From Persephonella sp. (GTDB lineage Bacteria > Aquificota > Aquificia > Aquificales > Hydrogenothermaceae): DNA of 63,400 nucleotides. The notes under the pieces were generated by a model. It saw only the letters and a list, made by a program, of their open reading frames with translations. It was not told where the DNA came from and made no database searches. Below are positions 35,322 through 44,543 of the stretch, piece by piece (the stretch's first letter is position 1; each line of letters begins with the position of its first letter). The position numbers were made by a program, and so were the translations under genes. Location of the stretch: assembly GCA_026987075.1 (NCBI GenBank), contig JALSNI010000004.1, positions 1 to 63,400 of the forward strand, in the 5' to 3' direction.

Positions 35322-38300
35322 CTATTTTTCTGGCTTTTCATCTATAGGAACAGCTGGTGTCATTCCAAGGGTTAAAGCTCTTTTTCTTTCTATCATGTAG
35401 TAAAGAACAGGAACGACAACAAGAGTAATCAAGGTAGAAGCACCTGTTCCAAAAATCAGAGCAATAGCAAGACCATTAAATATAGGGTCAAATATGATAA
35501 CAAATGCACCTACTATTATCGCCGCAGCAGTAAGCAAGATTGGCCTTGTCCTTACAATTCCAGCTTCAAGAAGGGCTTCTTCAACAGAGTAACCTTCTTT
35601 TAGCTTATCTTCCGCAAACTGGACGAGAAGAATAGAGTTTCTCAGTATTATCCCTGCAAGAGCTATGAAACCTATCATAGATGTGGCTGTAAAGAATGCT
35701 CCCATCAGCCAGTGACCAGGAACAATACCTACTAAGGTAAATGGAATAGGAGACATTATTACAGCAGGCATTCTGAAAGAGCCAAACCATCCAACCAAAA
35801 GCATGTAAAGAACAACAATAGCCACGGCAAAAGCTATTCCCATATCTCTGAATGTTTCATAGGTTATCTGCCATTCTCCATCCCATTTAACGTAGTATTT
35901 ATCTTCTACTTCAGGTTGATGGGTTAAAAGCTCTGTTATACCTTTTCCATCTGGTGTTTTAATCTCTTTTATCTTGTCCCACAGGTCAATAATAGGATAC
36001 ACAGGAGAACCTATAGAATCATTAATGTTTGCTATAACGTATACAACTTTCTGTAGATTTTTTCTGTATATGTCGTTCTGGGAAGAACCTTTTTCAACAT
36101 TAACAAATGTTCCTATTGGAATTCCACCTTTTGGAGTAGGTATTTTCATAGAAAGGAGTTTTTCAAGAGAGGTTCTGCTTTTGTCATCTAATCTCACAAT
36201 GATACTAACAGGATTTATGTCTTTTTCTGAATGGAGCAGTCCCACAGAATATCCTGCAAGTGCAATCCTCATCGTTTTCACAATAACATCTTCTGTCAGC
36301 TGATATTTTCTGACCTTTTCCCTGTCTATATTCAGTATGTATTCCCGTTGAGGCAGGTTTGCGTATATTCCCACATCTATTATTCCCGGTGTATCTTCAA
36401 ATATCTTCTTTATCTTCTGAGCTATCTGAAGCTGAACATTGTAATCAGGACCATAAACCTCAGTAACAATAGGAGATAATACAGGTGGTCCCGGAGGTGG
36501 TTCAACAACAGCTACATATTTTGCACCGTTTGATTTGGCTATCTTGTAAACATCTTCTCTTATTCTTTCTGCTATCTCATGGGATTGAGCTTTCCTGTCG
36601 TGTTTCCCTATGAGATTAACTTTTATCATTGCATAGTATGGAGCCTCCCTGAGATAGTAATGTCTTGCAAGACCATTAAAGTCAAAAGGAGCAGGAACAC
36701 CTGCGTATATTACGTAGTTTTTAACCTCATTAACATTCTTTACATAGTCTGCTATTTTCTTAGCTACTGTGTATGTTTTTTCAACTGTTGTGCCTTCAGG
36801 CATGTCTAAAACGATAAACAGCTCACTTTTGTTGTCATATGGAAGCATTTTTACAAGAACTGCTCTTTTTACTAAAAGGCCAACAGAAACAACAAGGAGC
36901 ATTCCCATTGCTCCTAAAAATATCCATCTTTTCAGTCTACTTTTAAAAAGTGGCATGTATATCTTTTCAAACAGCTTTGCAAGAAATCCTGCTGTTCTCT
37001 CTTCCTCTTTTTCTAAATCTTCAGGTGTTAAAGTCTCTGCTTCGTGTTTTAACCATCTTATTGCAAGATACGGCGTCAGGATGAAGGCAACAAGCATTGA
37101 GAAGAACATTGCGACAGAGGAGTTTATTGGAATAGGTCTCATATAAGGACCCATCATTCCTGTAACGAATGCCATTGGAAGAAGAGCAACTATAACAGCA
37201 AATGTGGCAAGTATTGTTGGGTTTCCAACCTCGTCTGTGGCTATGACTGCTGCCTCATCTGGAGGCAGTTTCCTCATTTCAAACCATCTGTGTATGTTCT
37301 CTAAAACAACGATAGAGTTGTCCACTAAGATACCTATAGAGAATATTAGAGCAAACAGGGTAACCCTGTTAAGGGAGTATCCATACATCTCACTTAAGAA
37401 CAGAGCAATAGCAAGTGTAACAGGTATTGTAACAGCAACTATGAGAGACTCTCTCCATCCAAGGGTCACAGCAATAAGAAGAACGATAGAGAATGTTGCT
37501 ATTAGAAGGTGTTCAATCAGCTCGTTAGCTTTTTCTGTTGCTGTTTCTCCATAGTTTCTGGTTACTTTAACATATACATTGTCAGGTATAACTTTGCCCT
37601 TTAGCTCTTCTAACTTGTGGAGTATTGTTTCTGCAACAACTACTGCATTACTTCCTGTTTTTTTGGCTACTGCCAGCGTTACAGCGTTATACACATCATT
37701 CCTGTCTCCTTCTCCGTGAACACCATAGCCAAACTGGACGTAATTTGTTGGTTCTCCTTCCCCTTCAAAAACTTTCGCTACATCTTTTATAAAGATAGGT
37801 TTTCCGTTATAAACAGTTACAACAACATTTTTTACATCTTCTATTGTTTTAAAGAATTTTCCTGTTCTGACCTTTACTCTATAGTTATCTTCATCAAACT
37901 CTCCAGAAGGTAAGGTCATATTTGCCTGTTGGAGAGACTGAACAACCTGAGGAAGCATTATGTTGTAAGCATTAAGCTTTGCAGGATCAAAGTATATGTA
38001 TATTGTTTTTGGCTTTGAACCTATGATAGTCGTTTCAGATACATTTGTCAGCTGTTTAATCTCGTCTTCTACCTGTTCTACAATCCTTCTGATTTCATAA
38101 GAAGATAAATCTTTGCTGTAAAACGTCAGAGACAATATAGGAACGTCATCTATAGATTTTGGTTTTACTATAGGTTGCATAGTTCCAGGGGGCATTCTAT
38201 ACATGTTTGACTGCAGTTTACTGTGAAGTCTCACAAGGGCATCTTCAGGGTCTTCCCCTACATAAAATCTGACTGTAGTTATACCAAATCCATCTCCTGC

Positions 38301-38579
38301 ATAGGAATAGACATATTCAACTCCAGGAATTTCCCACATTATTTTTTCAAGTGGTTTTGTTACTAACTTATCAATGTCTTTTGATTGAGCCCCAGGAACA
38401 GGAACCATAATATCAATCATAGGAACAACAATCTGTGGTTCTTCGTCCCTTGGTGTGGTTAGAACTGCAAATAATCCCATCAAAAGGGAAGCAAGCACAA
38501 GCAGAGGAGTGAGTGGAGAGTTTATAAAAGCTTTTGCAATCTTTCCTGCCATTCCGTAATCTTTTTTTATCTTATCCAT
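35322..38579 (-). CDS. RND-type efflux pump, inner-membrane component
   Basis: A 1085-residue AcrB/HAE-type transporter with twelve predicted helices: one near the N-terminus (about 20-40), a cluster in the middle (about 355-535), and a second half beginning near 560 with its own set (about 910-1060). The large periplasmic loops, PGAQSKDIDKLVTKPLEKIM near the start, and GILVDNSIVVLENIHRWFEM in helix 4 are family hallmarks. It expels drugs, metals or lipids using the proton gradient; the substrate cannot be told. It is last in the tolC-MFP-RND operon, about 23 bases after the adaptor. GGAGG precedes ATG 38579. Confidence 0.93.
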   Translation of the reverse strand: MDKIKKDYGMAGKIAKAFINSPLTPLLVLASLLMGLFAVLTTPRDEEPQIVVPMIDIMVPVPGAQSKDIDKLVTKPLEKIMWEIPGVEYVYSYAGDGFGITTVRFYVGEDPEDALVRLHSKLQSNMYRMPPGTMQPIVKPKSIDDVPILSLTFYSKDLSSYEIRRIVEQVEDEIKQLTNVSETTIIGSKPKTIYIYFDPAKLNAYNIMLPQVVQSLQQANMTLPSGEFDEDNYRVKVRTGKFFKTIEDVKNVVVTVYNGKPIFIKDVAKVFEGEGEPTNYVQFGYGVHGEGDRNDVYNAVTLAVAKKTGSNAVVVAETILHKLEELKGKVIPDNVYVKVTRNYGETATEKANELIEHLLIATFSIVLLIAVTLGWRESLIVAVTIPVTLAIALFLSEMYGYSLNRVTLFALIFSIGILVDNSIVVLENIHRWFEMRKLPPDEAAVIATDEVGNPTILATFAVIVALLPMAFVTGMMGPYMRPIPINSSVAMFFSMLVAFILTPYLAIRWLKHEAETLTPEDLEKEEERTAGFLAKLFEKIYMPLFKSRLKRWIFLGAMGMLLVVSVGLLVKRAVLVKMLPYDNKSELFIVLDMPEGTTVEKTYTVAKKIADYVKNVNEVKNYVIYAGVPAPFDFNGLARHYYLREAPYYAMIKVNLIGKHDRKAQSHEIAERIREDVYKIAKSNGAKYVAVVEPPPGPPVLSPIVTEVYGPDYNVQLQIAQKIKKIFEDTPGIIDVGIYANLPQREYILNIDREKVRKYQLTEDVIVKTMRIALAGYSVGLLHSEKDINPVSIIVRLDDKSRTSLEKLLSMKIPTPKGGIPIGTFVNVEKGSSQNDIYRKNLQKVVYVIANINDSIGSPVYPIIDLWDKIKEIKTPDGKGITELLTHQPEVEDKYYVKWDGEWQITYETFRDMGIAFAVAIVVLYMLLVGWFGSFRMPAVIMSPIPFTLVGIVPGHWLMGAFFTATSMIGFIALAGIILRNSILLVQFAEDKLKEGYSVEEALLEAGIVRTRPILLTAAAIIVGAFVIIFDPIFNGLAIALIFGTGASTLITLVVVPVLYYMIERKRALTLGMTPAVPIDEKPEK

Positions 38580-38602
38580 TATTTACCTCCAACGCACAAT
38601 GT

Positions 38603-39769
38603 TTAGCGAACCTTACAACCTTCACAAGCTTTTTCCACATCTGAAACTACTATCTCTGTTCCCTCTTTCAGACCTGAAATTATTTCAACATTTCCGTTAG
38701 ATATTTCTCCTGTTTTAACAAAGGTTAGATGAGCTATACCATCTTTATCTACTGTAAATACAGCATCAAGCTGTCCCCATTTTATTAGTGCAGTTAAAGG
38801 AATTATTATTTTTTTGTCTTCTCCCACCTTTATCTTTATCTTTCCATACATACCAGGCTTAAGGGATGGATCCTGTGGAAGTTTTGCTTTTACTGTAAAT
38901 GTTCTGTTCATAGGGTCTATGCTGTTGCTTTTTTCAACAATTTTTGCCTTATATCTTTTTCCAATAGTAGATATTTCTATATTCACAGTATCTCCAATAT
39001 TTACTTTATTTATTAAAGACTCATCTATCATAGAGATAAACTTTAGATTTTTGTCTCCAATTATAAATATTGGCATTCCAGGAGCTGCCATATCTCCAAC
39101 ATCATTCATCTTTTTTATAATTACACCATCAAAAGGAGCTTTTACATAAGCATATCCCTGCATTATCTGTGCATACTTTAGTTTTGCTCTTACCTGTTTT
39201 TCTTTAGCATCTAACTGTTTTAACTTTGCCTTTATTGCATCTACCTGTGCCTTTGCTCCTATCATTTTTGTTTCAATTTCTTCAAGCTGCTGCTTTGAGA
39301 CAGCATTCTCTCTGTATAGATTTTTAAACCTTTCATATGTTCTTTTTGCAAACTGGTAAGCAGCCTCTGCTCCTTTGAGACCTGATAGAGCTTCTTCCCT
39401 TGCTTTTGAAAGCTCTTCAAGAGCAGCTTTTGCTTCTTTTATATTTTGTTTTATCTCACTATCGTCAAGAACAGCTAATAACTGCCCTTTCTTGACGTAG
39501 TCTCCTTCTTTAACATTAATTTTTAAAATTTTTGCCATCAGTTTAGTAGCCACTTTTGCATTATTGTTAGATATAACAGAACCGTCTACCTGATAGAACT
39601 TTTCAACTAATTGAGCTTTTACTTTTTCTGTAGGGAGTTTTACAACTTTTTTTACTTCTTCTTTTGCGTATCCTGGCTCTACCCGTGGGGAAAGATATCC
39701 ACCTATCCACAGTATAAATATCCCTATAGGAACTATGAAAAATAGAACAAACTTTATTATGCTTTTCAT
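38603..39769 (-). CDS. RND efflux periplasmic adaptor (membrane fusion protein)
   Basis: A 388-residue HlyD/AcrA-family adaptor. One N-terminal membrane helix (about 6-26), then a lipoyl half-motif (VKEGDYVKKGQLLAVLDDSE), a coiled-coil hairpin (about 100-195), the second lipoyl half (YVKAPFDGVIIKKMNDVGD) and beta-barrel and membrane-proximal domains. It bridges the inner-membrane pump to the outer-membrane TolC channel. The start overlaps the tolC-type gene stop by an ATGA. Confidence 0.93.
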   Translation of the reverse strand: MKSIIKFVLFFIVPIGIFILWIGGYLSPRVEPGYAKEEVKKVVKLPTEKVKAQLVEKFYQVDGSVISNNNAKVATKLMAKILKINVKEGDYVKKGQLLAVLDDSEIKQNIKEAKAALEELSKAREEALSGLKGAEAAYQFAKRTYERFKNLYRENAVSKQQLEEIETKMIGAKAQVDAIKAKLKQLDAKEKQVRAKLKYAQIMQGYAYVKAPFDGVIIKKMNDVGDMAAPGMPIFIIGDKNLKFISMIDESLINKVNIGDTVNIEISTIGKRYKAKIVEKSNSIDPMNRTFTVKAKLPQDPSLKPGMYGKIKIKVGEDKKIIIPLTALIKWGQLDAVFTVDKDGIAHLTFVKTGEISNGNVEIISGLKEGTEIVVSDVEKACEGCKVR

Positions 39770-41157
39770 CTTCTATCTCCTCCATTGTTTTCTTTTAACT
39801 GTCCAGACTGGAATTTCAATTCAAGAAGGGAAATCTGAGCGTCATAGGTGGCTTTGGCTTTTTCAAAATTTATCTCGTCATACATGGTTTGAGTGTCTAA
39901 AAGGTCTATCATTGAAGCCATCTGATTCTTATACCGCTTTTCTGTTATTTTCAGAACCTCCTGTGCATATTTCAGATTGTCTTCAGCTGTTTTCAGCCTG
40001 TCAATTGCTGTCAATAACTCTTTGTATGCTTTAAAGACAGAAAACTTTATGTATTCTTCAAAACCTTTTTTCAGGTTTTTGTATTGTCTGTAAACTTCTT
40101 TTGCTGCTCTGTATTTGTTTAAAGACTGAAACCCGTCAAAAAGTTTCCAATTCAAGGCTATTCCTATCATAAATCCTGTTCCATCTGTTCCAAATGGGTT
40201 GTATCTGTCGTCCATCTGATAGTAACCAAATGCTCCTATTGAAGGAAGTAAATCTCCTTTCTGAAATTTTGCATATCTTTTAGCATTCTCAACTCTTGTC
40301 CTGAGTGCTATAAGGTCTGGTCTTTCTGAAACTGCAACCTCCTGCCAGTAACGGACATCTTTTTTTATTCCTTCAAACTTTAACTCTCCTACAACTTCTA
40401 TCTGGGAAGGGTCTATATCATCTCTTCCCATTGCTAAAAGCAGTCCTCTCTTTGCAATTAAATACTGGTTTTTGGCTTCTGTTATTTTACTCTTCACTTT
40501 AGACAGGTAAACCTTTGCTCTGAGAACATCTGCATAGATTGCCAGTCCGTTGTTATACATACTTTGTGCAGTTTCGTAATGTTTTTTTACACTTTTGTAA
40601 GCCTGATTTGCAATCTTTATAGCTTCTTTTGCAAGGAGTGCTCCGTAATATGCTTTTGTTACATCGTATATCACTTTCTGTTTTGTTTTTTCAAGGTCAA
40701 ATTTTGATGCTTCATACTCTTTTTCTCTCATTTTTATTCCTGTTCCTATTTTTCCCCCTGCCCATATAGGAACTTGAAACTCTATCTTTGTCTGCCAGTT
40801 ATTCCATTCTGGGTAAGTTGGAGGAGAAAACATACCAGGCATCATTGCATTAAAAGCAGTCATGTCTACATACTTTGAAGAGCTTGTCATGGTAAGTCTA
40901 TGCTGATTTAACTCACTCATCATAGCCCAGCCAGGGATGTTTGTTCTCATAAATGCTTCTGTAAAACTGATAGTAGGAAATCTTATACCTTTTGCTGCTT
41001 TATACTCTAACTTCTTGCTTTCTAACTTTCTTTTTTCTGCTTTTAGCTGGTAGCTATTTTTAAGAGCTATGTCTATTGCTTCTTGAAGTGTTAGCTCTTG
41101 AGCATTTATTGAAAAAGCAAAAAGTGTCAATATTACCAGCACCTGAAACCTTTTCAT
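39766..41157 (-). CDS. TolC-family outer-membrane efflux protein
   Basis: A 463-residue outer-membrane factor: signal peptide about 1-19, then the repeated TolC fold with LTLQEAIDIALKNSYQLK at the N-terminus and KTAEDNLKYAQEVLKITEKRYKNQMASMIDLLDTQ (here cited as two halves) near the C-terminus, both typical. It provides the exit duct of the tripartite pump. First gene of the operon; GAGAGGTGG precedes ATG 41157 and a near-consensus promoter is at 41200-41228. Confidence 0.92.
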   Translation of the reverse strand: MKRFQVLVILTLFAFSINAQELTLQEAIDIALKNSYQLKAEKRKLESKKLEYKAAKGIRFPTISFTEAFMRTNIPGWAMMSELNQHRLTMTSSSKYVDMTAFNAMMPGMFSPPTYPEWNNWQTKIEFQVPIWAGGKIGTGIKMREKEYEASKFDLEKTKQKVIYDVTKAYYGALLAKEAIKIANQAYKSVKKHYETAQSMYNNGLAIYADVLRAKVYLSKVKSKITEAKNQYLIAKRGLLLAMGRDDIDPSQIEVVGELKFEGIKKDVRYWQEVAVSERPDLIALRTRVENAKRYAKFQKGDLLPSIGAFGYYQMDDRYNPFGTDGTGFMIGIALNWKLFDGFQSLNKYRAAKEVYRQYKNLKKGFEEYIKFSVFKAYKELLTAIDRLKTAEDNLKYAQEVLKITEKRYKNQMASMIDLLDTQTMYDEINFEKAKATYDAQISLLELKFQSGQLKENNGGDRR

Positions 41158-41199
41158 TTTCCACCTCTCAGGTTTTTTGTATTATTATATTAGAATATA

Positions 41200-41228
41200 A
41201 TTATATCCCTATAGAGCATATTTTTCAA
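41200..41228 (-). promoter_or_regulatory. Near-consensus sigma-70-type promoter of the tolC-MFP-RND operon
   Basis: On the minus strand TTGAAA (41228-41223) and TATAAT (41205-41200) are separated by exactly 17 bases. Transcription would begin near 41193, leaving a 5' leader of about 36 bases with a ribosome binding site. No obvious operator palindrome overlaps it, though the Crp-family gene next door is a candidate regulator. Confidence 0.7.
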
Positions 41229-41279
41229 GGGTAAACCTACAGATAACCTCCTATCCCCCAACATAAAATACATTGTAAA

Positions 41280-41966
41280 TTAAGAAATTAGGTCTTCCAA
41301 ATAATCTGGGTCAAGAATTTCTATTTTTCCCCTTTCTGTATCTACTATGCCTTCTTTTTTCCATCTACTCATAATTCTGATAGCTGTTTCTACTGTCGTG
41401 CCAGTCATTTCAGCTAAATCCTGTCTGGTTATAGGTGCTCTGATTACTATTTTCCCATTTTCCTCTTTTCCTATTTTTTTAGAAAGCTCTAAAAGAAGGT
41501 TAGCTATTCTACCTTCAACTTTCTCAGCTGCAAGGCTCTTAAGTCTGTCATAAGCCTCTAATAGCATCTTACTTGCATCGCAGGTTATTTTTACTGCAAG
41601 AGCTGGATATAGATTGAGGAGTTTAAGAAAATCCTGATTTGACACATAAAGAACTTTTGAATCAACTAAAGCCTGAGCTGTGTATGTGCTTGTAGGCCGG
41701 GATTCTCCCATAACAAGCCAACCAAATACTTCTTTTGGGGTTACTAATCTAAGTATCACCGTTTTACCATCAGCTGTTTCTTTTATCAGTTTTACAATTC
41801 CATCTATAACTATATATATGCCCGGTTCTTCATCTCCTTCAAAGAATATATATTCATTTTTTTTATACTCTTTCAGGTGAAAATAAGAGGCTATCTTCTT
41901 TATTTCTTCTTCTGGTATACCTTCAAGTAAAGGTATTTCCTTTAAAAATTTTTCCTTATCCATCAT
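41280..41966 (-). CDS. Crp/Fnr-family transcription regulator
   Basis: A 228-residue regulator with an N-terminal cyclic-nucleotide-binding-type barrel (about 12-125), a dimer helix (about 130-160) and a Crp-type winged helix-turn-helix near the C-terminus (ITRQDLAEMTGTTVETAIRIM). There is only one cysteine in the sensor half, so it cannot carry an Fnr-type iron-sulfur cluster; cAMP-binding residues are not clearly present either. It ends a minus run after the MCE gene (10 bases away) and lies next to the efflux operon. Confidence 0.9.
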   Translation of the reverse strand: MMDKEKFLKEIPLLEGIPEEEIKKIASYFHLKEYKKNEYIFFEGDEEPGIYIVIDGIVKLIKETADGKTVILRLVTPKEVFGWLVMGESRPTSTYTAQALVDSKVLYVSNQDFLKLLNLYPALAVKITCDASKMLLEAYDRLKSLAAEKVEGRIANLLLELSKKIGKEENGKIVIRAPITRQDLAEMTGTTVETAIRIMSRWKKEGIVDTERGKIEILDPDYLEDLIS

Positions 41967-41976
41967 TTACCCCATT

Positions 41977-43521
41977 TTAAGGTTTTGGAACACTACCCAG
42001 TAAATATTTTATATCATCATCTCTGAACATAAATCCTGCACCTACATAAATTCCAATAAGGTCGTTATTTAGAACGTCCGAACCTCCAAAACTAATAAAG
42101 AAGGGGTTGTTTTTTAACTTATAAGTAAGACCAATATCAAGTTGTGGATTGTCTGGTTGGTTAAAAGCATATTTTCTCTCAAAGTTATAAAGGTCTCCCT
42201 TTAAAATTAGTCTGTCTGTAAAATAAAAGTCAAATCCTACATCTCCTGTTGAATCCTTTAGTCCACCTCTAATCCAGAAACTTCTGTTCATAATCTCAAA
42301 CAGTTTATGGGCATACTGAACATCAAATAAAATACCGTAATCTTTTTTAACTACCGTCGTTGTCGTGCTTCCTGATATTGTTTCTTCTTGTCTTTTTACT
42401 GTTCCTTCACTATTTGTTAAAAGTCCTACATATATATAACTATTCTTTCCTGGTGATAACTTCCCTGCTATACCTGCTTTCTCACTCTTGTTTCCTGTAT
42501 GTTTTTCTCCATACATGATGATGTCTAATTTTGTCTTGTTTATGACTGAGAAAGGTTTTGAAAACTCTCTTATACCTGTATTTGCATTATCATACAGACT
42601 GTCGTCATTTACTAACTTTCCTAAGGTTCCTTTTCCCTCATCAATTTTTGCAAGAATTCTATCCAGTTTCAATGAGGCATCTTTTATTTTTTCTATAGCT
42701 ACTTTTATATCTTCTCTGTTTTCTCCAACTGTTCCTTTTATGACCTTTGCAGCATCTCCTATTTCGTCTAAAACCTGTGGTGTTTTTTCTCTTAAAGCTA
42801 TAGATGTTTCCTTGAGATTTTTGATAAGCTCTCTTATGTCTTCTCTGTTTTCCCCAGTTATTGCTTCAAGATTTTCTGCAACTCTGTCTATTTTTCTGAT
42901 TAGAACTGGTAAATCCTTTTTAAGACTTTCTGTAATCTGGGTTATGTTGTCTATAGACCGTTTTATGTTTTCTCTGTTTTCAACGACAAGCTGGTCCGCA
43001 TGTTGGGCAAGTTTATTTATGTTCTGTATAAGCTGTTTGAGATTTCCCTGACCAATGGCTTCGTTCAGGCTGTCTACTAACTTTCCTATTTTGTATGCAA
43101 CATCTTTTGCTGATGCAAAGGCTTCTTCCGTTGATGCATAAACTTCTGTGTTTTTTATAACTCCTTTTTCAGAAAGCAATCCTGAAGAAGGATTTCCCGG
43201 GTCTATGTATATGTATTTATCTCCCATTAATCCAAGTGTTCTGACGTAAGCTTTAGCATCTTTATAGATAGGAATATTGGCCTTTATTCCTATGGTTACT
43301 TTTACTTTGTTATCTTCAAGCTCTATCTTTTCAACCTTCCCTGCTTTCACGCCTTTAACCTGAACGTCAGCTCCCGGAGACAATCCTTCAACTACATCAA
43401 AATAGAGATAATATTCCTTTGTTTTTACTCCTAATTCTTTACCACTGAAGGTTATTATTAAATATCCAGCAATTAATGAAATGGCAAGAACAAAAAGCCC
43501 TACCTTAAACGAAGTATTCAT
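41977..43521 (-). CDS. MCE (MlaD-like) protein with 43-residue repeats and a C-terminal barrel-like domain
   Basis: A 514-residue protein. A membrane helix (about 6-25) is followed by one MCE domain (about 36-115, GLSPGADVQVKGVKAGKVEKI), the lipid-tunnel module. Residues 130-310 are helical; the motif ENRE(D/N)I recurs at 181, 224 and 267, exactly 43 residues apart. From about 325 to 514 the sequence looks like an outer-membrane barrel (alternating strands, e.g. DYGILFDVQYAH, FWIRGGL, IGIYVGAGFMF). It may span the periplasm as a lipid conduit. No MlaE/MlaF genes are adjacent. GGAGG precedes ATG 43521. Confidence 0.85.
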   Translation of the reverse strand: MNTSFKVGLFVLAISLIAGYLIITFSGKELGVKTKEYYLYFDVVEGLSPGADVQVKGVKAGKVEKIELEDNKVKVTIGIKANIPIYKDAKAYVRTLGLMGDKYIYIDPGNPSSGLLSEKGVIKNTEVYASTEEAFASAKDVAYKIGKLVDSLNEAIGQGNLKQLIQNINKLAQHADQLVVENRENIKRSIDNITQITESLKKDLPVLIRKIDRVAENLEAITGENREDIRELIKNLKETSIALREKTPQVLDEIGDAAKVIKGTVGENREDIKVAIEKIKDASLKLDRILAKIDEGKGTLGKLVNDDSLYDNANTGIREFSKPFSVINKTKLDIIMYGEKHTGNKSEKAGIAGKLSPGKNSYIYVGLLTNSEGTVKRQEETISGSTTTTVVKKDYGILFDVQYAHKLFEIMNRSFWIRGGLKDSTGDVGFDFYFTDRLILKGDLYNFERKYAFNQPDNPQLDIGLTYKLKNNPFFISFGGSDVLNNDLIGIYVGAGFMFRDDDIKYLLGSVPKP

Positions 43522-43528
43522 TTTCCTC

Positions 43529-44524
43529 CTATTTTTCCATTATAGTTTCTTCAACTTTCATACCAAAATGTCTTCCTGCTTCTTCAATGTACCCTAAAAT
43601 CTCATCTCCTTCTTTCAGGTCAACAACAGATATGAGAGAGCCGTCACCTTTTACAAGCCTGATAGTTTCTGCGTTTTGCAGAACTGCACTCAGTTTTTTA
43701 CCTTCGTATTCAGCTTCCACTAAAAGCATTGGTCTTCTCTCTATTTTGGCTCTACCTACAACTACAGCCCTTCCATTACCATCTATATCATAAGCCATTA
43801 CTTCCTTGCCTGCTTCAAGCTCACATAGATAAACTGTCTTTCCACCGGGAACCCTTGTGTACATATGGACTGCACCGGCATTGACTCTGAAAGGTCTTGA
43901 TGCAACATAAGGAGATTCTTCTGTTTCTGCATGAACAAATATCATTCCTGCAGAAGAATTACCAACAAGCATTCCTTCTCCTTTCTTAAATAAGGATGTA
44001 GTGTCAACAGCCACTCTATCTCCCATTCCTACTGGAATAACTGCTGTTACTTTTGCTCTAACAAGCTGTAGTTTTTCTGTAGTTTCCTTTATCACAGATG
44101 CTACCCTTTTTATTTCACTGAGGTTTTCTGTTTCTAAAACAACCCCTTTTACTCCTTTTTCTAATATTCCTACAGCTATTTCTGCCTCATCAGAATTTTT
44201 TACAACAGCGTATATGTTGTCTGACTGGGCGATAAGGTTTTCCAGAGGTATTATAGTCCAGTCTGTTGTTTTGACTATAACTTTTTTTCCTGATTTTGCA
44301 AGCTGGGCTGCCCTTTCTTCATCTTTTTTGTCTTTAATAACTACAACAACAAAATCATCTGATAGATTACCTTTTTTATCTACAGTTATAAAGTTTACTC
44401 TCCCTAATTTTTTAGCCTCTTCCAATTTTTCTTGTGGAACAATTATGTAATCTGCTCCAGACTCAATAGCTGTTGTTACAATCTTTTTATCGTATTTAGA
44501 TGCATCAACAATAAACTCTTTCAT
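43529..44524 (-). CDS. aroB': 3-dehydroquinate synthase II (archaeal-type AroB')
   Basis: A 331-residue protein of the DHQ synthase II family, first described in archaea, where it makes 3-dehydroquinate from 2-amino-3,7-dideoxy-threo-hept-6-ulosonate for the shikimate pathway. Recognisable stretches are GVVLETENLSEI, VGMGDRVAVDTTSLFKKGEGMLVGNSS, FRVNAGAVHMYTRVPGGKT and YLCELEAGKEV. It is unrelated to bacterial AroB. Its partner aldolase is not in the window. CAAGGAGAGG precedes ATG 44524. Neighbours (methyltransferase, MCE gene) do not hint at pathway. Confidence 0.93.
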   Translation of the reverse strand: MKEFIVDASKYDKKIVTTAIESGADYIIVPQEKLEEAKKLGRVNFITVDKKGNLSDDFVVVVIKDKKDEERAAQLAKSGKKVIVKTTDWTIIPLENLIAQSDNIYAVVKNSDEAEIAVGILEKGVKGVVLETENLSEIKRVASVIKETTEKLQLVRAKVTAVIPVGMGDRVAVDTTSLFKKGEGMLVGNSSAGMIFVHAETEESPYVASRPFRVNAGAVHMYTRVPGGKTVYLCELEAGKEVMAYDIDGNGRAVVVGRAKIERRPMLLVEAEYEGKKLSAVLQNAETIRLVKGDGSLISVVDLKEGDEILGYIEEAGRHFGMKVEETIMEK

Positions 44525-44543
44525 TTTTTACCTCTCCTTGTTA

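Noticed and set aside
41953-42000. Fnr-type regulator with iron-sulfur cluster
   Set aside because: The Crp-family protein has one cysteine in its sensor half; the cluster-binding set is missing.
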